From Pseudomonadota bacterium (lineage in GTDB: Bacteria > Pseudomonadota > Gammaproteobacteria > Burkholderiales > Burkholderiaceae_E): 62,521 nucleotides of DNA. Shown piece after piece: positions 6,245-14,896 of this stretch (its first letter is position 1; each line of letters opens with the position of its first letter). The stretch is taken from positions 1 to 62,521 of the forward strand of contig JAKPAM010000185.1 in assembly GCA_029779435.1 (NCBI GenBank), read 5' to 3'. The notes beneath the pieces were generated by a model, which was given only the letters and a program-made list of their open reading frames with translations, had not been told where the DNA came from and searched no databases. Both the position numbers and the translations under genes were made by a program.

Positions 6245-9200
6245 ATGTTCGACAAACTCCTGATCGCCAACCGTGGCGCCATCGCCTGCCGCATCCTGCG
6301 CACGTTGCGTGCGCTCGACGTGCAGGGCGTGGCCGTGTATTCGGAGGCCGACGTCGCCAGCCTGCACGTACGACAGGCCGACCTGGCGATTGCCTTGGGC
6401 GAGGGCGCGGCCGCGCAGACTTACCTGCGGGTAGACAAGATCCTCGCCGCCGCCCGCGACAGCGGTGCGCAGGCCATCCATCCCGGTTACGGCTTCCTCT
6501 CGGAAAACGCCGCCTTCGCCGAAGCCTGCGAGGCGGCCGGCATCGCTTTCGTCGGCCCCACGCCCGAACAGTTGCGCGTGTTCGGCCTCAAGCACACGGC
6601 ACGCGCGTTGGCGCGCGAGCAAGGAGTGCCGCTGCTGGAAGGCACGGAGCTGCTGGAGTGCGTGGATGACGCTCTGCAAGCGGGCGCCCGGGTCGGCTAC
6701 CCGGTGATGCTCAAGAGCACGGCGGGCGGTGGCGGCATCGGCATGCGCGTGTGTCGCTCTCCGGCGGAACTGGCCGAGGCTTTCGAGACGGTGCGCCGCC
6801 TGGGGCAGAACAACTTCAGCGATGCGGGCGTGTTCATCGAGAAGTACATCGAGCGTGCCCGCCATCTGGAGGTGCAGGTGTTCGGCGACGGCCGGGGCGA
6901 AGTCGTTGCGCTGGGTGTACGGGACTGCTCGGTGCAGCGGCGCAACCAGAAGGTGCTCGAGGAAACGCCGGGGCCCAAGCTGCCGCCCGGTATGGCGGAC
7001 GAGCTTTGCGCCGCGGCGATCAAGCTGGCCACGGCGGTGCGCTACCGCAGCGCCGGCACGGTGGAGTTCGTCTACGACAGCGAGGCGCGGCGCTTCTACT
7101 TCCTCGAAGTCAACACCCGCCTGCAGGTCGAACACGGCGTGACCGAGCAGGTCTGGGGCGTGGACCTGGTGCGCTGGATGATCGAGCTGGCCGCGGGCGA
7201 TCTGCCGCCGCTGACCGGGCTGGCGCATCGCCTGAAGCCCTCGGGTCATGCGATCCAGGCGCGACTTTATGCCGAGGACCCCGGGCGCGACTTCCAACCC
7301 AGCCCCGGGCTACTGACCGCCGTGGCCTTTCCCGAGGCAGATGGCCGCGCCCTGCGTATCGACACCTGGGTCGAGGCTGGTTGCGAGATACCGCCGTACT
7401 TCGACCCGATGATCGCCAAACTGATCGCCTGGGCGCCCACGCGCGACGCCGCGCGCTGCGCGCTCGACGCCGCCCTGGAAGCCAGCCTGATCTACGGCGT
7501 GGAGACCAATCGCGGCTATCTGCGGCAGATTCTGGCCGATGCGCCTTTCGCCGACGGCGCGCCCTGGACGCGCTGCCTGGAGGGCCTGGCCTACCGCGCC
7601 GACACGCTGGAGGTGCTGAGCGCGGGCACGCAGACTACGGTGCAGGACTGGCCCGGTCGTCTGGGTTACTGGGCCGTGGGCGTGCCGCCCTCGGGCCCGA
7701 TGGACGACCGCGCGCTGCGCCTGGCCAACCGTCTGCTCGGCAATGCCGAGGGGGCGGCCGCGCTGGAGATCACCATGAGCGGGCCGGTGCTGCGCTTCCA
7801 CACCGATGCCATCGCGGCTGTTACGGGCGCGGCGATCCCGGTCAGCATCGATGGGGCCGAGCAGCCCATGGACACCGTCCTGCATATCGCGGCAGGCAGC
7901 ACGCTGCGCCTGGGCAGAACCACCGGCGCCCGCAGCTACCTCGCGCTGGCCGGCGGCCTGCAACTGCCGGACTACCTGGGCAGCAAGAGCACTTTCACGC
8001 TCGGCCAGTTCGGCGGCCACTGCGGACGGGCGCTACGCGCGGGCGACGTACTGCACCTGCGGCCGCTGCCCGAGGCCGCGCGCGCCATGGCGGGCGCACG
8101 CCTTCCCGAGGCGCTGTTGGCGCCGCTGGCCGCCTTGCGCGAGATCCGCGTGATCTATGGCCCGCACGGCGCGCCCGAGTACTTCACTCCGGCCTATATC
8201 GAGCGCTTCTTCGCTACCGACTGGGAGGTGCATTTCAATTCCAGCCGCACCGGCGTGCGCTTGATCGGCCCCAAGCCCGAATGGGTGCGTGACAGCGGCG
8301 GCGAAGCCGGCCTCCACCCCTCCAACATCCACGACAACCCCTACGCCGTCGGCGCCGTGGATTTCACCGGCGACATGCCCGTGATCCTGGGGCCGGACGG
8401 CCCCAGCCTGGGCGGCTTCGTCTGCCCCGTCACGGTGATCGAGGCCGATCTGTGGCAGCTCGGTCAGCTCAAGGCCGGCGACCGGGTACGCTTCGTGCCG
8501 GTAGACGTCGCCGCCGCACGTCGGCTGGCCTGCGCCCGCGCCGAGGAAGTGCGCGCCCTGGCGCCGGCCGCGGTCGCCTGGGCGCCCGCCGCGCTGGCTT
8601 CCCCGCTGGTTTCCCCGCTGGTTTCCCCTGTGGTACTGGATCTGGGCGACGCGGACCGTCGCCTGGTCGCGCGCCTGTCCGGCGACACGCATCTGCTGCT
8701 GGAGATCGGTGCGCCCGAACTCGACCTGGTACTGCGCTTTCGCGCTCATGCGCTGATGCAGGCGCTCGAAGCGAGGCAACTGGCGGGGGTGATCGATCTC
8801 ACGCCCGGCATCCGCTCGCTGCAGGTGCACTACCAGCCCGAGCGAATGCCATTGGCACGACTGCTGGAGGTGGTGGCCAGCCTGTGGGAGCGCGTGTGCG
8901 CGGCGCAAGACCTGCAGGTGCCCTCGCGCACCATCCACCTGCCGCTGTCCTGGGACGACCCGGCCTGCCGGTTGGCGATCCAGAAGTACATGACGACCGT
9001 GCGCAAGGACGCGCCCTGGTGCCCCAGCAACCTGGAGTTCATCCGCCGCATCAACGACCTGCCCGACCTGGACGCCGTGCATCGCACGGTGTTCGAGGCC
9101 AGCTACCTCGTGATGGGGCTGGGCGACGTTTACCTGGGCGCGCCGGTCGCCACGCCAATGGACCCGCGCCACCGTCTGGTGACGACCAAGTACAACCCGG

Positions 9201-9871
9201 CGCGCACCTGGACGGCGGAGAATTCGGTGGGTATCGGCGGTGCCTACCTGTGCGTTTACGGTATGGAAGGCCCGGGCGGATACCAGTTCGTCGGTCGCAC
9301 GCTGCAGATGTGGAGCCGCTGGCGCGAGGTGGCCGCCTTCGGCGGCAAGCCCTGGTTGCTGCGCTTCTTCGACCAGATCCGGTTTTACCCGGTCGATACC
9401 GAGGAACTGCAGCGGATCCGGCGCGACTTCCCGCTGGGCCGTTATCCGCTGCGCATCGAACAGGGCGAGCTGCGGCTGGCGGACTACCAGGCCTTTCTCG
9501 CGCGCGAGGCCGAGGGCATCGCGGCCTTCCGCGCGCAACAGCAAGCCGCATTCGACGCCGAGCGCCAGCGCTGGATCGCCAGCGGCCAGGCGCATTTCGA
9601 GAGCGAGGAGGCGACGCCCGGCGTCGGCGAAGACGTGGTGCTGGCCGACGGTCAGCAGGCAATCGAAAGCCACATCGCCGGCAGCCTGTGGCAGGTGCGG
9701 GTACGGCCCGGCCAGACCGTCAAAGCCGGTGACCCGCTGGTCATCCTCGAATCGATGAAGATGGAAATCGCGCTGGATTCGCCGTGCGACGGCGTCGTGC
9801 GCGAGGTACGCGTGCAGCCCGGCGCACCCGTGCGCGCGGGCCAGTGCGTCGTCGTCCTGGAGCAGGCATGA
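6245..9871 (+). CDS. Biotin-dependent guanidine carboxylase (urea carboxylase family)
   Basis: This 1208-aa enzyme should carboxylate guanidine with ATP and bicarbonate to carboxyguanidine. Domains in order are: biotin carboxylase (about 1-450) with MFDKLLIANRGAIACRI, the glycine-rich STAGGGGIGM lid near 158 and EVNTRLQVEHGVTEQ near 287; a KipA-like carboxyltransferase half (from about 456, QTTVQDWPGRLGYW); a KipI-like half (about 800-1050, ending NPARTWTAENSVGIGG); and a biotinyl domain with ESMKMEIAL, biotin lysine K1172. Older annotation calls such genes urea carboxylase. The riboswitch and the UAAP pair point to guanidine, but I cannot call the specificity from residues. ATG 6245 fits the family N-terminus. 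Three 12-bp repeats lie in an interdomain linker. Confidence 0.93.
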   Translation: MFDKLLIANRGAIACRILRTLRALDVQGVAVYSEADVASLHVRQADLAIALGEGAAAQTYLRVDKILAAARDSGAQAIHPGYGFLSENAAFAEACEAAGIAFVGPTPEQLRVFGLKHTARALAREQGVPLLEGTELLECVDDALQAGARVGYPVMLKSTAGGGGIGMRVCRSPAELAEAFETVRRLGQNNFSDAGVFIEKYIERARHLEVQVFGDGRGEVVALGVRDCSVQRRNQKVLEETPGPKLPPGMADELCAAAIKLATAVRYRSAGTVEFVYDSEARRFYFLEVNTRLQVEHGVTEQVWGVDLVRWMIELAAGDLPPLTGLAHRLKPSGHAIQARLYAEDPGRDFQPSPGLLTAVAFPEADGRALRIDTWVEAGCEIPPYFDPMIAKLIAWAPTRDAARCALDAALEASLIYGVETNRGYLRQILADAPFADGAPWTRCLEGLAYRADTLEVLSAGTQTTVQDWPGRLGYWAVGVPPSGPMDDRALRLANRLLGNAEGAAALEITMSGPVLRFHTDAIAAVTGAAIPVSIDGAEQPMDTVLHIAAGSTLRLGRTTGARSYLALAGGLQLPDYLGSKSTFTLGQFGGHCGRALRAGDVLHLRPLPEAARAMAGARLPEALLAPLAALREIRVIYGPHGAPEYFTPAYIERFFATDWEVHFNSSRTGVRLIGPKPEWVRDSGGEAGLHPSNIHDNPYAVGAVDFTGDMPVILGPDGPSLGGFVCPVTVIEADLWQLGQLKAGDRVRFVPVDVAAARRLACARAEEVRALAPAAVAWAPAALASPLVSPLVSPVVLDLGDADRRLVARLSGDTHLLLEIGAPELDLVLRFRAHALMQALEARQLAGVIDLTPGIRSLQVHYQPERMPLARLLEVVASLWERVCAAQDLQVPSRTIHLPLSWDDPACRLAIQKYMTTVRKDAPWCPSNLEFIRRINDLPDLDAVHRTVFEASYLVMGLGDVYLGAPVATPMDPRHRLVTTKYNPARTWTAENSVGIGGAYLCVYGMEGPGGYQFVGRTLQMWSRWREVAAFGGKPWLLRFFDQIRFYPVDTEELQRIRRDFPLGRYPLRIEQGELRLADYQAFLAREAEGIAAFRAQQQAAFDAERQRWIASGQAHFESEEATPGVGEDVVLADGQQAIESHIAGSLWQVRVRPGQTVKAGDPLVILESMKMEIALDSPCDGVVREVRVQPGAPVRAGQCVVVLEQA
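8594..8629 (+). repeat. Three tandem 12-bp repeats in the carboxylase linker
   Basis: CTGGCTTCCCCG, CTGGTTTCCCCG and CTGGTTTCCCCT follow one another in frame and encode a Leu-x-Ser-Pro repeat (ASPLVSPLVSPVV) between the two carboxyltransferase halves. Slippage could change the linker length by four residues per unit without a frameshift. Confidence 0.8.
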
Positions 9872-9909
9872 ACCTCCCCATGAATCATCCCCATCAGGAA
9901 GGCATTCGC

Positions 9910-11715
9910 ATGACCGAGCATCCGTTCGACCTGCGCCTGGATCGGTTGTCCCGCGCCTACATCGCTGGCGAACTCACGCCGCGCACGCTGATCGTCCGGC
10001 TGCGCAAGCAGGCATTGGCGCTCGACCCCGCGTTCCACCTGTTCATCCATGTGCTGAGCGAGGCCGAGCTGGAGCCCTATCTGGCCGCGCTGGATGGGCG
10101 TTCACCCGCCGAGCTGCCGCTGTACGGCGTCCCCTTCGCGATCAAGGACAACATCGACCTGGCCGGTGTGCCGACGACGGCCGCCTGCCCGGCCTTCGCG
10201 TACACGCCCGAACGCAGCGCCACGCTGGTGGAGCGGCTGGTCGCGCTGGGCGCCGTGCCGCTGGGCAAGGCCAATCTCGACCAGTTCGCCACCGGGCTGA
10301 ACGGCACGCGCTCGCCTTATGGCGCCTGTCGCAACAGCGTTCACCCGGACTATCCCGCGGGCGGCTCCAGCGCCGGTTCGGCCTTGGCCGTGGCGCTGGG
10401 TGTGGCCAGCTTTGCATTGGGCACCGACACGGCCGGCAGCGGCCGGGTGCCGGCGGCACTGAACAACCTGGTCGGCCTCAAGGCCACGCGCGGCCTGCTG
10501 TCCACGGCAGGTGTCGTCCCGGCCTGCCGCACGCTGGACTGCACCACTTTCTTCACCGCCACGGCCGCCGAGGCCAGCCGGCTGCTGGCGCTGACGGCGG
10601 GCCTCGATGCGCGCGACGACTACAGCCGCGCCAACCCGCAGTGGAACGATGCCGGTGCTTTCGGCACGCCGCGCCCGGGGGTTCGCTTCGGCGTGCCGCG
10701 CCAGCTCGAATTCGGGGGCTGCCCCGAGAGCCCGGCGCTGTTCGCCGCCACGGTGGAGCGCTTGAAGGCCCTGGGCGGCGAAGCGGTGGAGATCGATTTC
10801 GCCCCTTTCCTGGAGGCCGCGCGCCTGCTCTACGAAGGGCCGTGGGTGGCCGAACGATACAGCGTGGCGGGCGCACTCATCGAGCGCGATCCGGATGCGG
10901 TGCTGCCGGTCATCCGCGATGTGCTGGCCAAGGCGCCGGACATCAGCGCCGTGGACGCCTTCCGCGCGCAGTACCGGCTGCAAGCGCTCAAGGCCGAGGC
11001 TGACCGCGTGCTGGCCGGCCTCGAAGTCGTACTGACTCCCGCTTACCCGCGCCCCGTGACGCTGGCTGAACTGCAAGCCGATCCCGTCGGTGCCAACAGC
11101 GTGCTGGGCGCATACACGAACTTCATGAATCTGCTGGACTACGCTGCCGTGGCGGTGCCCGCCGGCTTCATGGCCAACGGCGTGCCCTGGGGCGTGACCG
11201 TGTTCGGACGCGCATTCACCGACCAGTGGCTGCTCGGGCTGGCGGATGCGATGCAGCGCGCCCATTCGCTGCCGCTGGCCGGCGCGCGCCCGTTCGACGC
11301 GCCTTCTCCGGCCGGTCTGGCGCGCAACGACAGGGCACGGGTCGTCGTCTGCGGCGCGCACCTGGACGGTCTACCCCTGAACTGGCAACTGCGCGTGCGC
11401 GGCGGCCGCCTCGTGCGAGCCACGCATACCGCGCCGCACTACCGCCTCTACGCCCTGGCGGGTGGCCCGCCTCAGCGCCCCGGCCTGCAGCGCGTGCCTG
11501 CAGGAGGCGCCGCGATTGCCGTGGAGGTGTGGGAATTGCCCGCCAGCGAGCTGGGCTCGTTCCTGACCGGCATTCCCGCGCCGCTGGGCCTGGGCAACGT
11601 GGAACTGGAAGACGGGCACTGGGAGACCGGCTTCATCTGCGAAGGCCATGCGATCGACGGTGCCAAGGACATCACCGAGCGGGGAGGCTGGCGAAATCAC
11701 ATCCGTCACCGTTGA
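9910..11715 (+). CDS. atzF: Allophanate hydrolase
   Basis: This enzyme of 601 aa hydrolyses allophanate to two ammonia and two CO2, the last step of guanidine breakdown. The N-terminal amidase-signature domain has the Ser-cisSer-Lys triad: K79 in AIKDNIDLAG, S153 in GGSSAGSA and S177 in TDTAGSGR. A C-terminal domain of about 150 residues starts near DRARVVVCGAH and ends in the family's AKDITERGGWRNH, so the protein is full length. ATG at 9910 is chosen because AGGAAGG precedes it. In-frame ATGs at 9868 (overlapping the carboxylase stop) and 9880 would add 14 or 10 residues. It is the last gene of the guanidine operon. Confidence 0.93.
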   Translation: MTEHPFDLRLDRLSRAYIAGELTPRTLIVRLRKQALALDPAFHLFIHVLSEAELEPYLAALDGRSPAELPLYGVPFAIKDNIDLAGVPTTAACPAFAYTPERSATLVERLVALGAVPLGKANLDQFATGLNGTRSPYGACRNSVHPDYPAGGSSAGSALAVALGVASFALGTDTAGSGRVPAALNNLVGLKATRGLLSTAGVVPACRTLDCTTFFTATAAEASRLLALTAGLDARDDYSRANPQWNDAGAFGTPRPGVRFGVPRQLEFGGCPESPALFAATVERLKALGGEAVEIDFAPFLEAARLLYEGPWVAERYSVAGALIERDPDAVLPVIRDVLAKAPDISAVDAFRAQYRLQALKAEADRVLAGLEVVLTPAYPRPVTLAELQADPVGANSVLGAYTNFMNLLDYAAVAVPAGFMANGVPWGVTVFGRAFTDQWLLGLADAMQRAHSLPLAGARPFDAPSPAGLARNDRARVVVCGAHLDGLPLNWQLRVRGGRLVRATHTAPHYRLYALAGGPPQRPGLQRVPAGGAAIAVEVWELPASELGSFLTGIPAPLGLGNVELEDGHWETGFICEGHAIDGAKDITERGGWRNHIRHR

Positions 11716-11821
11716 AATGCCTGCTGGTGGTTGATGGCAGCCCGGGCCAATCCCGAGGCGATATCCCAATGAGGATCGGCGCGGCGATCTCACCCGGCGA
11801 GATCCGCCTTTGCGCACTTCA

Positions 11822-12772
11822 TCAAGGGATGTCGTTCAGATCGGTGGCGTTCAGCCGCCGGATCAAGGCTTCGCGCTGGATCGAGGCCTGCGGCAGCTCG
11901 GTCGACGGCACGACGCGCATCAGGAATTCGACGACCGCCTTGCCGAAGGCGTCGTTGCGATCACCGGCGACCATGTGACCGGCGGAGACGATGTTCACGT
12001 ACTCGCTGTGAGGCACCAGCGCCTGGAACTCCCGCACCCCTTCGTCGGTGAGGACGTCGGACTTGGCGCCCTTGACCAGCAACGTGGGGATCTCGAGCGC
12101 CCGCGCGCAGTCTTCCAGCCGGGTCTGGCGTTGCGAAAGATCGCGTGCCCCCTGCAGGAACCGCGGATCCCAATGCCAATAGTATCTGCCGTTCGCCGCG
12201 AGGCGCACGTTCTTGGCGAGCCCTTGCAGGTTCGATGGACGAGGGCGGTGCGGCTGGTAGCTGGCGATGGCGTCGGCCACCTCGTCCAGCGTGGCGAAGC
12301 CATCGGGATTGCGCCGCATGAATGCCTGGATGTTCCGGACGCCCTCGGGCTCGACCCGCGGCGCGATGTCGACCAGGACGAGCGCCGTTGCCGGGACCGC
12401 GCGCTCGCCGGCTGCGACCAGGCTCGTCCCGCCCCCCATCGAGGCGCCGACCAGCACGCACGGACGATTGCCCAGGGCGTCGACCACGCATTGCAGGTCT
12501 TCGACCATGGCATCCTGGCTATAGGCGCCATCGGGCGCCCAGCCCGAATCGCCGTGGCCGCGCGCATCGAAGGCGACCGCGTAGTAGCCCGCGTCGCCGA
12601 GCACCTGACCCGTCCCTTTCCAGGCATGGCGGGTCTGTCCGCCGCCGTGCTGCAACACCACCAGCGGATGGCCGGGGTCGCCCCAGGAATCGCCGGCGAG
12701 TTGCACGCCTCGCGCTCCCTGCCAGTGATGCATGGGTTCGGGGGTGCCGGGAAGTCGTTGGCCTGCGCTCAT
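11822..12772 (-). CDS. Alpha/beta-fold hydrolase
   Basis: This hydrolase is 316 aa with the classical motifs: oxyanion region VVLQHGGGQTRHAW, AFDARGHGDSGW, nucleophile elbow GASMGGG with S111, and a late SAGHMVAGD that supplies the histidine. It resembles the soluble epoxide-hydrolase/ester-hydrolase groups; the substrate is unknown. The ATG at 12772 is chosen because CTGGAG precedes it; the frame stays open for about 100 more codons upstream, but those have no hydrolase character. It is convergent with the guanidine operon and divergent from the AtuA-family gene, with which it may share a pathway. Confidence 0.85.
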   Translation of the reverse strand: MSAGQRLPGTPEPMHHWQGARGVQLAGDSWGDPGHPLVVLQHGGGQTRHAWKGTGQVLGDAGYYAVAFDARGHGDSGWAPDGAYSQDAMVEDLQCVVDALGNRPCVLVGASMGGGTSLVAAGERAVPATALVLVDIAPRVEPEGVRNIQAFMRRNPDGFATLDEVADAIASYQPHRPRPSNLQGLAKNVRLAANGRYYWHWDPRFLQGARDLSQRQTRLEDCARALEIPTLLVKGAKSDVLTDEGVREFQALVPHSEYVNIVSAGHMVAGDRNDAFGKAVVEFLMRVVPSTELPQASIQREALIRRLNATDLNDIP

Positions 12773-12858
12773 CGCGTGTTCTCCAGAAAAAGGGCGGGCA
12801 TCGAATGCATCAGCATAGCCGCGCTCGCCGGGCTTCGTCCGCCGCTTCCCCGCGAATC

Positions 12859-12887
12859 TTGACACCGGGGGCTTGCCCCACGATGAT
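12859..12887 (+). promoter_or_regulatory. Candidate sigma-70 promoter in the 321-bp divergent region
   Basis: TTGACA at 12859-12864 and GATGAT at 12882-12887 are separated by 17 bp and point toward the AtuA-family gene. The -35 is perfect and the -10 matches four of six. It implies a 5' leader of about 200 nt containing GC-rich inverted repeats such as the CGCCG/CGGCG pairs around 12957-13021. Nothing else was identified between the two divergent genes. Confidence 0.4.
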
Positions 12888-13093
12888 CCCCGACGTGATC
12901 CGAGGACCCATCGCCCGGATCCTGCGGAGGAGACTACCGAGGCTTCGGCCGATTGCCGGCGAACGCCGCAACGATGCGGCAGCAGGCGTTCGTCCGGCGT
13001 CCGCGACGGGAGCGATCCGGCGACCTCCGTGCGAGGCTCATTGCCTGTCGCACATCCTGATGGAAGACCCACCTGAATGACTCGGAGACATCA

Positions 13094-14866
13094 ATGCATC
13101 GCAGGCCAATCCGGATCGGCAATTTTTCTGGCTATCTGGGTGATCGTTACACCGGGGTCGACGAAGTCATGGCCGGCGATCCGGTCGATGTCATCATGGG
13201 CGATTTCCTTGCCGAGTTCACGCTAGCGGGCATCTCCAGTCGATATCAGGCCGACAAGACCAAAGGGTATGCCGGCTATTTCATCAATCAGATCACCCCG
13301 CACCTGCCCGAGATCGCGCGGCGCGGAATGAAAGTCGTCGTCAACGCGGGCGGCTTGAATCCCGAAGGCATGGCGCAGGCATTGCGGGGACGGATCGCCG
13401 AGGCGGGCCTCGGGCTGCGGGTCGCGCATATCGAGGGAGACAACGTCCTGCCGCGCCTGGTCGAACTGCAGGCCAGCCACGCGATGTCCAACCTCGATAC
13501 GGGCGCGCCGCTATCCAGTTGGGGCGTCCAGCCGATGGCTGCCAACGCTTACCTCGGTGGCTGGGGCATTGCCACCGCATTGCGAGAGGGCGCGGACATC
13601 GTCGTGTGCGGCCGGGTCACCGATGCGTCGCTCGTCGTGGGGCCTTGCGCGTGGTGGCACGACTGGGCGCCGGATGCCTGGAACGAACTGGCGGGCGCGG
13701 TGGTGGCGGGTCACATCATCGAGTGCGGGGCCCATGCCACGGGCGGCAATTTCACCGGCTTCGCGCGTATTCCGGGCATGTTGAACCCCGGTTTCCCGAT
13801 CGCCGAGGTCGCGTCGGATGGCAGTTGCGTCATCACCAAGCACGCCGGGCACGGCGGCGCGGTGACGACGGACACCGTCACCGCCCAACTGGTCTACGAG
13901 ATCCAGGGACCCAAGTATCTGAACCCCGATGTGACCACCGATCTTTCGACGGTCAGACTCCGGCAGCTCGACGTCGATCGCGTGGAGGTCTCTGGCGCTG
14001 TGGGGTCACCTCCGCCGGCGACCACCAAGGTCGCCGTGTTCGCGCAGGTCGGTTGGCAGATCGCGATGAATACTTTCGTGACCGGGCTCGATGTCGAGGC
14101 GAAGGTGGCGCTGATCGAGGAACAGATCCGTCGTCTGATGGCCGGCTCGGCGATCGACGAGCTGAGAGTGACGCAAGTCGGGGTGCCGGCGGCGAATCCG
14201 CGATCGCAATGGGAAAGTACGGTCATGGTGCGGATCATGGCGACGGCGCGAACGCGTGAGGCATTGGCCAGCTTACCCGCCAAGGTAGGCAGTCTTTACC
14301 TATGCAGCGTTCCCGGCTTTTATCACGATACCGGTGCCCAGCCGGTGACCGGCTCCTGGCCTCGCATCGAATACTGGCCGGCCTTGCTTCCGATGGCCGC
14401 GGTCGACCATCGCGTGGTCATGGATGACGGCCGGCGTATTCCGGTCGCGCCTCCCCCACACGCGGAAATGTCCGCGCAACCCAGGCACGCGGAACCCGTC
14501 GCACGGGCGTGGTCCGGCGAAACCCGCGCCCTGCCGCTCGGCACCATCGCTTATGCCCGATGTGGCGACAAAGGCGGCAACAGCAACGTCGGCATCTGGG
14601 CCAGCGACGAACGGGCCTGGCCCTGGCTGCGGCAGACGCTGTCCAGCGCAACGCTGCGCGAACTCGCGCCCGACTGGGCGCAGGTCGACATCGTGCGCCA
14701 CGAACTTCCCCATCTGAAAGCCGTGCATTTCGTGCTGCGCGGATTGCTGGGAAATGGCGGTTCCAGCAATCTGCGCATCGATCAGGTAGGCAAGGCGGTC
14801 GGCGAGTACGTTCTGTCGAAGACCGTCGATATTCCGGTCGAACTGCTTGATTCGACCAGTCGATAG
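13094..14866 (+). CDS. AtuA-family protein (DUF1446) with fused C-terminal AtuA-like domain
   Basis: This is a 590-aa member of the family of AtuA, a protein of acyclic terpene (citronellol/geraniol) utilisation whose biochemical role is poorly defined. The large N-terminal domain starts RIGNFSGYLGDRYTGVDEV and carries the family segments GDFLAEFTL, NAGGLNPEGMA and CGRVTDASLVVGP. A final domain of about 105 residues, from LGTIAYARCGDKGGNSNVGIW onward, is a separate short protein in some genomes and is fused here. ATG 13094 is preceded by CGGAG. No atuB-H homologues are present, so a terpene role cannot be claimed. Confidence 0.85.
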   Translation: MHRRPIRIGNFSGYLGDRYTGVDEVMAGDPVDVIMGDFLAEFTLAGISSRYQADKTKGYAGYFINQITPHLPEIARRGMKVVVNAGGLNPEGMAQALRGRIAEAGLGLRVAHIEGDNVLPRLVELQASHAMSNLDTGAPLSSWGVQPMAANAYLGGWGIATALREGADIVVCGRVTDASLVVGPCAWWHDWAPDAWNELAGAVVAGHIIECGAHATGGNFTGFARIPGMLNPGFPIAEVASDGSCVITKHAGHGGAVTTDTVTAQLVYEIQGPKYLNPDVTTDLSTVRLRQLDVDRVEVSGAVGSPPPATTKVAVFAQVGWQIAMNTFVTGLDVEAKVALIEEQIRRLMAGSAIDELRVTQVGVPAANPRSQWESTVMVRIMATARTREALASLPAKVGSLYLCSVPGFYHDTGAQPVTGSWPRIEYWPALLPMAAVDHRVVMDDGRRIPVAPPPHAEMSAQPRHAEPVARAWSGETRALPLGTIAYARCGDKGGNSNVGIWASDERAWPWLRQTLSSATLRELAPDWAQVDIVRHELPHLKAVHFVLRGLLGNGGSSNLRIDQVGKAVGEYVLSKTVDIPVELLDSTSR

Positions 14867-14896
14867 ATCGTTTTCGATGAAGTATGGGAGTCGGGC

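Noticed and set aside
6245..9871. Name urea carboxylase
   Set aside because: The family name fits, but the guanidine-I riboswitch and UAAP pair argue for guanidine as substrate.
12473..13072. Longer N-terminus of the alpha/beta hydrolase from 13072
   Set aside because: The extra 100 residues are not hydrolase-like, and ATG 12772 has a Shine-Dalgarno.
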